Positions 56,622 through 64,000 of a DNA stretch of 64,000 nucleotides are shown in pieces. Numbering within the stretch: position 1 is the first letter of the stretch; every line of letters begins with the position of its first letter. Below the pieces are notes generated by a model, which did not search any database, had not been told where the DNA came from, and saw only the letters and a list, made by a program, of their open reading frames with translations. The stretch spans positions 186,001-250,000 of the forward strand of contig CBDAUF010000002.1 of the NCBI GenBank assembly GCA_965200535.1, written 5' to 3'. Position numbers and translations under genes: made by a program. The DNA comes from MPNO01 sp965200535. Its GTDB lineage: Bacteria > Pseudomonadota > Alphaproteobacteria > MPNO01.

Positions 56622-58845
56622 GGCGGGCCATCCTCGACAGGGGGCTGATCTCCTGGAGGGCGTCGGCGGCCGCCCGGGCGAAAGCCGGCGCGTTGATGTG
56701 GTGGGGCAGGCGGACGAGGCGCCGGGTCGGCGTCTGGTGCACAGTGTCCGCGATGGCATCGAACAGGGCCGCGTCGGCGTCGGGCGCGTGGAAGGGCTGG
56801 CCCGGGGCGTCCAGCGCCGATACCCCGCCTTCCGGGACCAGTAGACGGACCGGTCCGGTCATCCGGTTCAGCCGCTCGCCGATCCACCTGCCCATTCGCG
56901 CGTTTTCCTCCGGCGTGGTGCGCATCAGCGTGACCTGCGGATTATGCTCGACGAAGAGGCGGTGGCGGTAGCGCTCGGGCACCGTGTCGCGGGGACCGAA
57001 ATTCACCATGTCGAGCGCGCCGAGGGACACGACATAGGGCAGCCGCGTGCGGATGAAGGCGCCGAACCGGTCTTCGGTTGCCGGGAAAACCCCTCCCATC
57101 TGCAGGTCGCAGATTTCCGTGGTGGTCAGATCGACCGCCGCCGCGAGTAGGCCGCTGTCCGCCAGCTTTTCCATCGACCTGCCGCCGGTGCCGGTCGCAT
57201 GGAAGACAAGGCAGTCGTACGTGTCTTCAAGCAGAGCGGTGACCTGCTGCACCGCCGGCGTGGTGACGCCGAACATGGTGAGCCCGATGCAGGGCTTGTC
57301 CGCCTGCTCGGGTTCCGGCCGGCGCCGTTCCGCGAGCATGCCGGCCACCGCGCTGGCGCCGTTGGCGAGAACCGTCCGGCTGATCGGGTTTAGGCCCTGC
57401 ACGTCGGTGACCGAATACATCATCATGATGTCGGCTGCGCCGACATAACGGCCGACCTCGCCCGAGGCGACGGTCGAGATCATCACCTTGGGAATGCCGA
57501 CCCGGAGCGCCTGCATGGCCGGCGTCGCGAGCGCCGTTCCGCCCGAGCCGCCGGCCGAGATAACCCCGGCGACATCGGGCTGGCGCACCAGCCAGACCTC
57601 GAACGCCTCGGCCATCGCCGCCACCGATCGACCGCGGTCGCCGGTGAAGACCCCGGACGACCCGCGCGGATGCGACGCCGCCACGATGTGGGGCGGAACA
57701 TCGGCAGACGACGCCGCGCCCGAGGTCGACAGATCGACCGTTTTCACGGGAACGCCGAGGGCGATCAGCCGGTCGCGGATGAAACCGAGCTCCGCCCCCT
57801 TGGTGTCGAACGTGCCGGCCAGGTAGACGCTTCCAGCGGATTTCGGATCGAAGCTCGCCGCCGGCTCGCGGAACAGCGGTTCCGGTTTCGCATCGAACGG
57901 CCGCTCCGCGGGTTCGGTTGCCGCGGCGGGCCGCTCCTGCCAGACGGCCGCGGACCAGCGCGTCGGCGGAACGTAGGCGAGCGCCTCTGCCGCGGGCTCT
58001 TCCGTCCGCTCCGGCGGGGCGGCCGCTGCGTCCGCGCCGTCGTCCGGCGCCTCCTCCTCCTCGGCGACGCCGTTGGCGGCCGGGCCGCCGAGGTCCAGGT
58101 CCTCATGCGAATGGCGCCCCACCCCCAGCAGCCTCTCCTGGAGCAGCCGGTCGGCGGCCAGCGCGCTCGACGGCATGGTGCGCGGGATCCGGCCGTTGAC
58201 CATGATCGAGACCTGCTCGGCGATCGCGGTGGCGACGGAGATGTTCTGTTCGATCAGGAGGACCGCGACTTGGTTTTCCTCCGCCAGCGCGGCCAGCAGC
58301 TTTTCCACCTGGTCGACGATGACCGGGGCGAGCCCCTCGGTCGGCTCGTCCAGCACCAGGAGTTCGGGATCCTGGAGCAGCGCGCGGGCGATCGCGAGCA
58401 TCTGCTGTTCGCCGCCCGACAACTGCCCGCCGCCGTTGTTGCGGCGTTCGGCGAGGCGCGGAAAGGCGTCGTAGACGCGCTCCACCGTCCAGGCGCCGCC
58501 GCCGGTCCAGGTGAGCCGCAGGTGTTCGTTGACCGTGAGCGAAGGCCACAGCCGGCGCCCCTGGGGCGTATAACCGACGCCGCGGTTGGCGATCCGGTAG
58601 GGCGGCAGTCCGACGAGCTCTTCGCCGGCCATGCGGATCGAGCCGCGCTGCACCGGCAGCAGGCCCATGACGGCGTTGCACAGGGTTGTCTTGCCCATGC
58701 CGTTGCGCCCGACCACGGCGTGAACCCCCGAGGTCAGGGTAAGGTTGACCCCCTGCAGGGCATGGGACAGGCCGTAATAGACGTGCAGGTCGCGGATCTC
58801 GAGCGCATGCGGATCCGGTGCGATCCTGCGGGCGCGGTCACGCAC
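56608..58845 (-). CDS. LivF-type ABC ATPase fused to a Tm-1-like (UPF0261) domain
   Basis: 745 aa. Residues 1-240 are a branched-chain-type ATPase: GRNGMGKTTLCN, LSGGEQQMLAIARALL, LLVLDEPTEGLAP. A proline/acidic linker (about 245-345) follows. The rest is a Tm-1-like ATP-binding domain: VYLAGTFDTKGAELGFIRDR, GVISAGGSGGTALATPAMQA, GIPKVMISTVASGEVGRYVG, MEKLADSGLLAAAVDLTTTE. GTG 58845 overlaps the LivG stop by 8 nt. The tomato Tm-1 domain binds nucleotide. The fusion may couple import to a following step or its regulation; this is inference. Confidence 0.92.
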   Translation of the reverse strand: MRDRARRIAPDPHALEIRDLHVYYGLSHALQGVNLTLTSGVHAVVGRNGMGKTTLCNAVMGLLPVQRGSIRMAGEELVGLPPYRIANRGVGYTPQGRRLWPSLTVNEHLRLTWTGGGAWTVERVYDAFPRLAERRNNGGGQLSGGEQQMLAIARALLQDPELLVLDEPTEGLAPVIVDQVEKLLAALAEENQVAVLLIEQNISVATAIAEQVSIMVNGRIPRTMPSSALAADRLLQERLLGVGRHSHEDLDLGGPAANGVAEEEEAPDDGADAAAAPPERTEEPAAEALAYVPPTRWSAAVWQERPAAATEPAERPFDAKPEPLFREPAASFDPKSAGSVYLAGTFDTKGAELGFIRDRLIALGVPVKTVDLSTSGAASSADVPPHIVAASHPRGSSGVFTGDRGRSVAAMAEAFEVWLVRQPDVAGVISAGGSGGTALATPAMQALRVGIPKVMISTVASGEVGRYVGAADIMMMYSVTDVQGLNPISRTVLANGASAVAGMLAERRRPEPEQADKPCIGLTMFGVTTPAVQQVTALLEDTYDCLVFHATGTGGRSMEKLADSGLLAAAVDLTTTEICDLQMGGVFPATEDRFGAFIRTRLPYVVSLGALDMVNFGPRDTVPERYRHRLFVEHNPQVTLMRTTPEENARMGRWIGERLNRMTGPVRLLVPEGGVSALDAPGQPFHAPDADAALFDAIADTVHQTPTRRLVRLPHHINAPAFARAAADALQEISPLSRMARHAAV

Positions 58846-59662
58846 GCCCGGCCGCCCTCTCGCGATGCCCGAGATAGACCTCCTGGATCTCGGGATCGTT
58901 CTCGATCTCGTCCGGCGTGCCCTGTTTGAAGATACGCCCGTTGTGCATCATGGTGACCCGCTCGGCGACGCGCAGCGCGACATCCATGTCGTGTTCGATG
59001 ATGATGAAGCCGATGTGCGACGGCAGGGACTGGAGAATCTCCACCAGATCGGTGCGTTCGGTCGGCGAAAGCCCGGCGGCCGGCTCATCGAACAGGATCA
59101 GGCGCGGCGCCCCCGACAACGCCAGCGCAACCTCCAGCTGGCGCTGCTGGCCATGGCTGAGTTCCGCCACCGGCGTATCCCGCCGGTCGTCGAGATGGAC
59201 GGCGTGCAGCAGGGTTTCCGCCATCTCCATGGCGCCGTCGTCGCGTCGGGGGCGCAGCAGCGAATAGCGGCCGCGCCCGACGCCGCGGCAGGCGAGAAAG
59301 ATGTTCTCGATGACGTTGAGCCCGCCGAACAGCAGCGATATCTGATAGGTCCGGCGGAGGCCGCGGCGAATCCGCTCGTGAACCGGCAGATACGTCACGT
59401 CCTCGCCGAACAGTCTCACGCGCCCCGAGGTCGGCGGGAAATCCCCCGTGATCGCGTTGAACAGGGTCGTCTTTCCCGCCCCGTTGGAACCCAGCACCGC
59501 GCGCCGCTCGCCGGCGCGGACGGTCATGTCGATATCCGCCATCGCCACCAGCGCGCCGAAATGGCGGCTGACGCCGGTCAGCTCCAGCGCGTATTGCCCG
59601 GCCTGCGGCAGGGCGGAACGCGGAACGGCGGCGCCGGGTTCGTCCAACGGTGTCCTCGGCAA
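58838..59662 (-). CDS. LivG-type ABC ATPase
   Basis: 274 aa. Walker A GSNGAGKTTLFNAITGDFPP, signature LSHGQQRQLEVALALSG (the LSHG variant is usual in LivG), Walker B LILFDEPAAGLSP, switch FIIIEHDMDVALRVAER. It pairs with the LivF domain of the next gene to power the LivH/LivM permease. It starts 18 nt after the binding-protein stop. No substrate-specific features. Confidence 0.93.
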   Translation of the reverse strand: MPRTPLDEPGAAVPRSALPQAGQYALELTGVSRHFGALVAMADIDMTVRAGERRAVLGSNGAGKTTLFNAITGDFPPTSGRVRLFGEDVTYLPVHERIRRGLRRTYQISLLFGGLNVIENIFLACRGVGRGRYSLLRPRRDDGAMEMAETLLHAVHLDDRRDTPVAELSHGQQRQLEVALALSGAPRLILFDEPAAGLSPTERTDLVEILQSLPSHIGFIIIEHDMDVALRVAERVTMMHNGRIFKQGTPDEIENDPEIQEVYLGHRERAAGRA

Positions 59663-59680
59663 CGCTCGGTTGGCCCTGGC

Positions 59681-60934
59681 TTACTTGCAGGGCGGGTTGG
59701 TGCGGCTGACCGGGCCGTATTTCAGGAACTGCTCGTAGGGCAGCCCGAAGGTCTGGGAGATCTGCGGGATGACCTTGATCGTCTTGTTGACCAGGTTGCC
59801 GCCCGGTCCCTCGACGACTTCCGTCAGGAAGATGTCGGCGACGGCGTTACGGCGCTCGTCGAGCGAGACCATTCCGGTCGGCGACTCGAACTTGAGCGTC
59901 GCCAGCGCCGCGCGCAGCTTCTTGCCGCCGTCGGACAGATCGCCCTGCACCTTGTCCAGGGCCAGCAGCGCGGCCTTGGTGTTGATGTAGTAGCCGTGGG
60001 CGAACAGCGACGGCGACGGGAACCCGCCCTTGTCCGAGAACAGTTTCTTGTACTGCGCAACGAACGCGGCCCAGCGCGGGTCGTCCCAGGTATCGGAAAT
60101 CGGCCCGGCGGAAGGCGTGCCGATCACGGTCTTGCGGATTTTGCCCTTCGAGCCCAGCACGGTCTGGTCGACGGTGATCGATCCGCCGATCAGCGGCAGA
60201 TCGCCGCCCGCCTGCTGATACTGGCTCAGGAAGTTGATCGCATCGGCGCCGCCCAGCGCGACGTAGATTGCGTCCACATCGTCAGGCAGCGCGGCGATGA
60301 CCGATGAGTAGTCCTTGTTGCCGATCGGCACCCAGAAACGCGCATCGGCCGGCGCCTTGCCGCCGAGACGGCAGAACGGCTCGAGGAAGCCGAAGACCTG
60401 GGTGTAGGGGAAGGAATAGTCTTCCGCGAGAACCGCAACCTTGCGGTACTTCTTGACGTTGTATGCGTATTCGCCGAGCCCGGCCATCCACTGGGCGCCT
60501 TCCGTCGAAAAGCGGAAGAAGTTGGGCGCCGGGTTTCGCAGGGTCGTATCCTGCGCCGCCGACGTTCCGTTGAGGAACGTGACGTTGCCCTGGGTCTTGG
60601 CATAATCCTTGACGGCGAGCCCTTCGGAGCCCGACAGCGGGCCGACCATGATCTGCACACCGTCCTGCTCGACCAGCTTGCGTGTCGCCCGGATGGCGCT
60701 GGCCGGGGATGCGTCCGACGATCCGGTGATCAACTCGATCTTCTTGCCGCCGGCGGTGTATTTGAACTCTTCCAGGGCCATGGTGATGCCGCGGATGCCG
60801 TCCTGGCCCGGTGCGGCGAAGGCGCCTTCGAGGGTCGCAAGCCCGCCCATCTTGATCGTGTCCTGCGCCGCGGCGGGGCCCGCCAGGGCCAGGGCCGCAG
60901 CGGCCAACAGGGTCTTTCTGGCAATGTGCAACAT
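59681..60934 (-). CDS. Branched-chain-type ABC substrate-binding protein
   Basis: 417 aa, type 1 periplasmic binding protein. Signal peptide MLHIARKTLLAAAALALAGP ends near AAAQ|DT. The LivK-like core shows LEGAFAAPGQDGIRGITMAL, ITGSSDASPASAIRATRKLV, VGPLSGSEGLAVKDYA and VLAEDYSFPYTQVFGFLEPF. Such proteins bind amino acids, amides, urea or aromatic acids, so the ligand stays open. GGAGGAAG precedes ATG 60934. Third gene of the operon, 14 nt after LivM. Confidence 0.92.
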   Translation of the reverse strand: MLHIARKTLLAAAALALAGPAAAQDTIKMGGLATLEGAFAAPGQDGIRGITMALEEFKYTAGGKKIELITGSSDASPASAIRATRKLVEQDGVQIMVGPLSGSEGLAVKDYAKTQGNVTFLNGTSAAQDTTLRNPAPNFFRFSTEGAQWMAGLGEYAYNVKKYRKVAVLAEDYSFPYTQVFGFLEPFCRLGGKAPADARFWVPIGNKDYSSVIAALPDDVDAIYVALGGADAINFLSQYQQAGGDLPLIGGSITVDQTVLGSKGKIRKTVIGTPSAGPISDTWDDPRWAAFVAQYKKLFSDKGGFPSPSLFAHGYYINTKAALLALDKVQGDLSDGGKKLRAALATLKFESPTGMVSLDERRNAVADIFLTEVVEGPGGNLVNKTIKVIPQISQTFGLPYEQFLKYGPVSRTNPPCK

Positions 60935-60948
60935 GGATTGTCTTCCTC

Positions 60949-62016
60949 CTACATGCGTTTGGGCGAACTGGCGGAATGCCAATCGTCCCGATTGGCGCGC
61001 GCTCCCCGCAGGGCGTTCGCGCGAGGCAGCCGGATTCGCGACTCCGCCCGGCGCCACAGGCCGAGCATCCCGTCCGGCGAGAACAATACGATAAGCAGAA
61101 ACGCCAGGCCGATCACGGTGTTGAATCGCTCCCGGTCGATCAGGTCGATCGCGAAATTCTCCAGGAGCACGAACGCAACGGCGCCCAGAAACGGTCCGAT
61201 CGGCGCTCCCAGACCGCCGACAACCGCGATCACCAGAATGTCGATGACCATCTCCACGCCGACCAGACCGGGAGAAACCCGCCCGTTGAACCACACCAGC
61301 AGGACACCGGCCGTGCCGGCGATCACCCCGGCGAAGAAATAGGCTGCGACCCGGTGCAGGGTCACATCGATGCCGAGCGCACGCACGCGCCGCGGATTGT
61401 CGCGGACGGCCTGGAGTCCCAGCCCGAATGTCGAACGCGAACCGTAGAGCACGGCGAAATAAAAGAAGGCCGCGACCGCCAGACACAGGTAGTAGAAGGG
61501 CGTGGGATCGCGCCAGTATACGCCGAACAGGACCGGCGGCTCGATTCCGGCAAAGCCGGTAAAGCCGTTGAAGATGATGTAGTTCTGCCGCACGAAATAG
61601 AAGAAGGCAACGGCGATCGCGAGCGTGATCATGATGGTGTAGATGCCCTCGGTGCGTGCAGCGATCGCCCCGATGAAGGTGCTGAGCAGCGCCGCGCCCA
61701 GGATCGCGACCGCCGCCGTCAGCCACCATGGCCAGCCCAGCCCCATGACGCCGACGCTGTTGGTGCCGAGGATTGCCATGATGTAGGCGGCGAAACCGGC
61801 AACCGTCATCTGCGCCAGGCTGACCATCCCGCCGTAGCCGGCCAACATGGTGAGCGACAGCGCGATGGTCCCCAGGATCAGGGAATAGGCGCCGATCTGG
61901 AAGGTGAAGAAATCCGAGGCGAACCACGGGTAGGCGACTAGGAAGACGACGACCAGAAGGACCGCCGGATTGATCCCGAACGGCCACCGGCCCGACCTTT
62001 CCGCCGCGGCCGGCAC
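60949..62016 (-). CDS. LivM-type ABC permease
   Basis: 355 aa with about 10 membrane helices (INPAVLLVVVFLVAYPWF, IGAYSLILGTIALSLTMLAG). GYGGMVSLAQMTVAGFAAYI and VVGGLGAPIGPFLGAVAF are conserved LivM segments. GTG 62016 lies 1 nt after the LivH stop, so the two are coupled. The last 40 residues (WRRAESRIRLPRANALRGAR) are basic and cytosolic. Confidence 0.92.
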   Translation of the reverse strand: MPAAAERSGRWPFGINPAVLLVVVFLVAYPWFASDFFTFQIGAYSLILGTIALSLTMLAGYGGMVSLAQMTVAGFAAYIMAILGTNSVGVMGLGWPWWLTAAVAILGAALLSTFIGAIAARTEGIYTIMITLAIAVAFFYFVRQNYIIFNGFTGFAGIEPPVLFGVYWRDPTPFYYLCLAVAAFFYFAVLYGSRSTFGLGLQAVRDNPRRVRALGIDVTLHRVAAYFFAGVIAGTAGVLLVWFNGRVSPGLVGVEMVIDILVIAVVGGLGAPIGPFLGAVAFVLLENFAIDLIDRERFNTVIGLAFLLIVLFSPDGMLGLWRRAESRIRLPRANALRGARANRDDWHSASSPKRM

Positions 62017-62017
62017 G

Positions 62018-63028
62018 TCAACGGGTTCCCATGATGCCCTGGGGCCGGACGGCGAGGACGCCGACCATGATCAGGAAGGTGAGCACCACGCCGTAGGTGG
62101 GGAAATAGGCGAGGCCGAACTGTTCGGCGAGCCCGATCAGAAGGGCGCCGATCGCGGCTCCGGTGACCGAACCCAGCCCGCCGACGATCACCACGACGAG
62201 CGACGCGAGGAGATACCGGATGTCTTCGCCCGGCGCGATGGAGAGGGCGGTGCCGCCGACCACGCCGGCGAATCCGGCCAGCCCGGCGCCGATCGCAAAG
62301 ACCAGGGCAAAGACGAAATGCACGTTGACGCCGGAGGCCGCAAGCATCTCCCGGTCGTTGACCCCGGCCCGGATCATCATGCCGATGCGGGTGCGGTTGA
62401 GGAAAACCCAAAGGCCGATTCCGACCACCACGGCAACGCCGAGCACGGTCAACCGGTACATCGGGTACTTGATGAACACCGGCGTTCCGGATGCCTTGAC
62501 CACCGAAATCACCGGCAGGACCACCGCGCCGTACAGCCCTTCCGGGGTATCGAACTGATAGGTCGTGCCGGTCCAGACCGCCAGCATCAGGTCGGCGGCG
62601 ATGATCGATATTCCGATGGTCACCAGGGTCTGGCGCAACTCGTCGCCTTCCATCCGGCGGAAAACCGCCACCTGCAGCAGCACGCCGCTGACCGCGATCA
62701 CCAGAAAGGCGACGGCGAGGCCGAAGAACCAGCTTCCGGTCGCCTCGGCCACCTCGTAGCCGATATAGCCGCCGAGCAGGTACATCGAGCCATGCGCCAG
62801 GTTGACGTTGCGCATCAGGCCGAAAACCAGCGTGAACCCGCTGGCCACGAGAAAGTACAGGCCGCCGAGGGTAACGCCGTTGAGCAATGTGGTGACGAAG
62901 GTCTTCTTCCGGCCGATGGCATCGATCAGCCAGTCGGGCCATACCGCGAATATCAGCCACAGCAACGCCGCTGCGAACAGAACGATCCCGAGAACCAGGA
63001 GCGTCCGGCGCTGCGTCGGTCTGGGCAC
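62018..63028 (-). CDS. LivH-type ABC permease, first gene of the 11-gene operon
   Basis: 336 aa with about 9 membrane helices. LLNGVTLGGLYFLVASGFTL, FGLMRNVNLAHGSMYLLGGY and VVIVGGLGSVTGAAIGALLI are characteristic of LivH. GTG 63028 is given as start; the N-terminal 40 residues add an extra helix compared with typical LivH. It lies 474 bp from the divergent LysR gene, which probably controls the operon. Confidence 0.92.
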   Translation of the reverse strand: MPRPTQRRTLLVLGIVLFAAALLWLIFAVWPDWLIDAIGRKKTFVTTLLNGVTLGGLYFLVASGFTLVFGLMRNVNLAHGSMYLLGGYIGYEVAEATGSWFFGLAVAFLVIAVSGVLLQVAVFRRMEGDELRQTLVTIGISIIAADLMLAVWTGTTYQFDTPEGLYGAVVLPVISVVKASGTPVFIKYPMYRLTVLGVAVVVGIGLWVFLNRTRIGMMIRAGVNDREMLAASGVNVHFVFALVFAIGAGLAGFAGVVGGTALSIAPGEDIRYLLASLVVVIVGGLGSVTGAAIGALLIGLAEQFGLAYFPTYGVVLTFLIMVGVLAVRPQGIMGTR

Positions 63029-63502
63029 GGCGGGTCAGGGTCCGAAGCGGTGTCCGGGCGAGAGCGCCGCCGCCGTGCGTATCGATCGGGCTGCGGGGCC
63101 GGCCCGCGGCGTCGCCATCGTCGATCCTCCCCGCCGAACCGCAGCGGCGCCGCGGGCAGGGGCAATCCGGCGGGCCTGCCGGAATCCGGCCGCGCCGCAT
63201 GTTCCGGTCTCTGACATCGCCGAACAGTCTGTCCAAACCCGCCCCAACCCGCAACCGCGTAACCGCCGCCGTGCGCCGCCCGGACGGCGGCAGTGGACAC
63301 CGAACCGACGCTGCCCCGAGCCGGAGGGAAGGGCCCGGTTCGGGGGTTCGGCGGCCGCGCCTCCGACAGCACACGGCCCGGCCCGGCCTCGCAGAGTCCC
63401 GGGGGCCGTGGGCGCGCTCCGGCTGCTTGCCATTGACAAAAGCTATAGCGAGAGCAAGCCTGCACCGTCCCGCAACCGGCACACGGCGACGGGTTTCGGT
63501 CG
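63029..63502. other. Divergent control region between livH-type operon and lysR-type gene
   Basis: 474 bp with no convincing gene; frames are Arg/Pro-rich shadows. Near 63429-63460 lies a patch with TTGACA, GCTATAGC and flanking GCTTGC...GCAAGC, the most AT-rich part and the best candidate for a LysR-type operator or promoter. Confidence 0.45.
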
Positions 63503-64000
63503 ATGGAGTTGAGACAGCTTCGCTATTTCTGCAAGGTGGCCGAGCACCGCAGCTTCAGCGGCGCGGCGGGGGCCCTGAACGTCTCGCAGCCGACACTCGG
63601 CGTGCAGATCAAGAAACTCGAGGAAGAGCTCGGCCTCCAGCTTTTCCGGCGTCATTCTCGCGGCGCCGAATTGACCGAAGCGGGTTCCATCTATTTTTCG
63701 CATATCCGGGACGTGCTGCGGCGCCTCGGGATCGCCGAGCAATCGATCGATCATCTGCGAACCGCGCCGCGGCAAGCCCTCAGGATCGGCGTCATTCCGT
63801 CGATCGGCATCGCCGTGATGTCGACGGTGCTGGAAGCCGCCGAGGCGCTCCTTCCGGACCTCGAGATTTCGATCCTCGTCGAGTTCACCGAGAACCTGTC
63901 GCTTGCCCTGGTCGCCGGCGAGATCGATTGCGCCCTCTCATTCGCGCCGATACAAGATGAACGGTTCGAATCCTCCCCGCTCTATCTCGACCGGATGCGC
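63503..64000 (+). CDS. LysR-type transcriptional regulator, N-terminal part
   Basis: The first 166 residues lie in the window. MELRQLRYFCKVAEHRSFSG, AAGALNVSQPTLGVQIKKLE and LGLQLFRRHSRGAELTEAG form the classic LysR winged HTH (1-65) and linker helix; RIGVIPSIG begins the inducer-binding domain. Divergent from the livH-type operon, the usual layout for a LysR activator that senses a pathway intermediate. No clear ribosome site precedes ATG 63503. The gene runs off the right edge. Confidence 0.95.
   Translation, partial: MELRQLRYFCKVAEHRSFSGAAGALNVSQPTLGVQIKKLEEELGLQLFRRHSRGAELTEAGSIYFSHIRDVLRRLGIAEQSIDHLRTAPRQALRIGVIPSIGIAVMSTVLEAAEALLPDLEISILVEFTENLSLALVAGEIDCALSFAPIQDERFESSPLYLDRMR

Overview
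The window is high-GC DNA with alphaproteobacterial traits: an initiator-tRNA fragment of the alphaproteobacterial type, small proteins carrying an 'ANDN' motif, TAXI-type TRAP transport, and many tightly packed ABC and catabolic operons. The genus cannot be told from the sequence; a Rhodospirillales-like or marine/symbiotic lineage is only a guess. There are two halves: an accessory, recombination-rich left half (1-35.6 kb) and an orderly metabolic right half (35.9-64 kb).

Left half. At the edge is a leftward mini-operon: the start of ssb, a 43-codon ORF, a protein with five CxxC...CxPC zinc modules, and a small unknown. Next is a rightward autotransporter with seven fibronectin-III-like modules and a C-terminal beta-barrel (2.9-6.9 kb). 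Its body is intact, but its start is broken beside a (GAGCC)14 repeat. A larger, inverted paralogue lies at 29.0-35.6 kb; it has an intact start but at least four disabling lesions. The two face each other across about 22 kb of mobile and defence DNA: a large serine recombinase, a 45-nt tRNA-fMet 3' fragment (att site), a P4-type tyrosine integrase, a HigB/HigA-type toxin-antitoxin pair, a 0.56-kb direct repeat flanking a truncated NYN-domain gene, an XRE-ImmA regulator with a PIN-like partner, a Vsr endonuclease, a cytosine-5 methyltransferase, and a leftward DISARM-like operon (DrmE-like, NERD-UvrD helicase, DrmA, DrmB). drmB is split by one in-frame UAA codon. Two small regulator-like genes and a group of palindromes close the island.

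Right half. A beta-hydroxyacid dehydrogenase faces an enoyl-CoA hydratase and an acyl-CoA ligase. Then come a fused TAXI-TRAP permease with its binding protein, a cupin, and a divergent ABC importer operon (binding protein, two-domain permease, two ATPases, cupin). From 63.0 to 49.6 kb eleven leftward genes are packed with gaps of 0-24 nt: a branched-chain-type ABC importer (LivH, M, K, G, and LivF fused to a Tm-1-like domain), a TIM-barrel partner of Tm-1, an SPFH/flotillin-like protein, an SRPBCC protein, an SRPBCC-quinone oxidoreductase fusion, an alpha/beta hydrolase and an amidohydrolase. A divergent LysR regulator starts at 63503 and runs off the window. This reads as an inducible uptake-and-degradation operon for an unidentified organic substrate.

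Most notable are the non-canonical DISARM-like locus with a disrupted drmB, and the inverted autotransporter pair whose lesions are complementary, so that recombination could in principle rebuild a functional gene.
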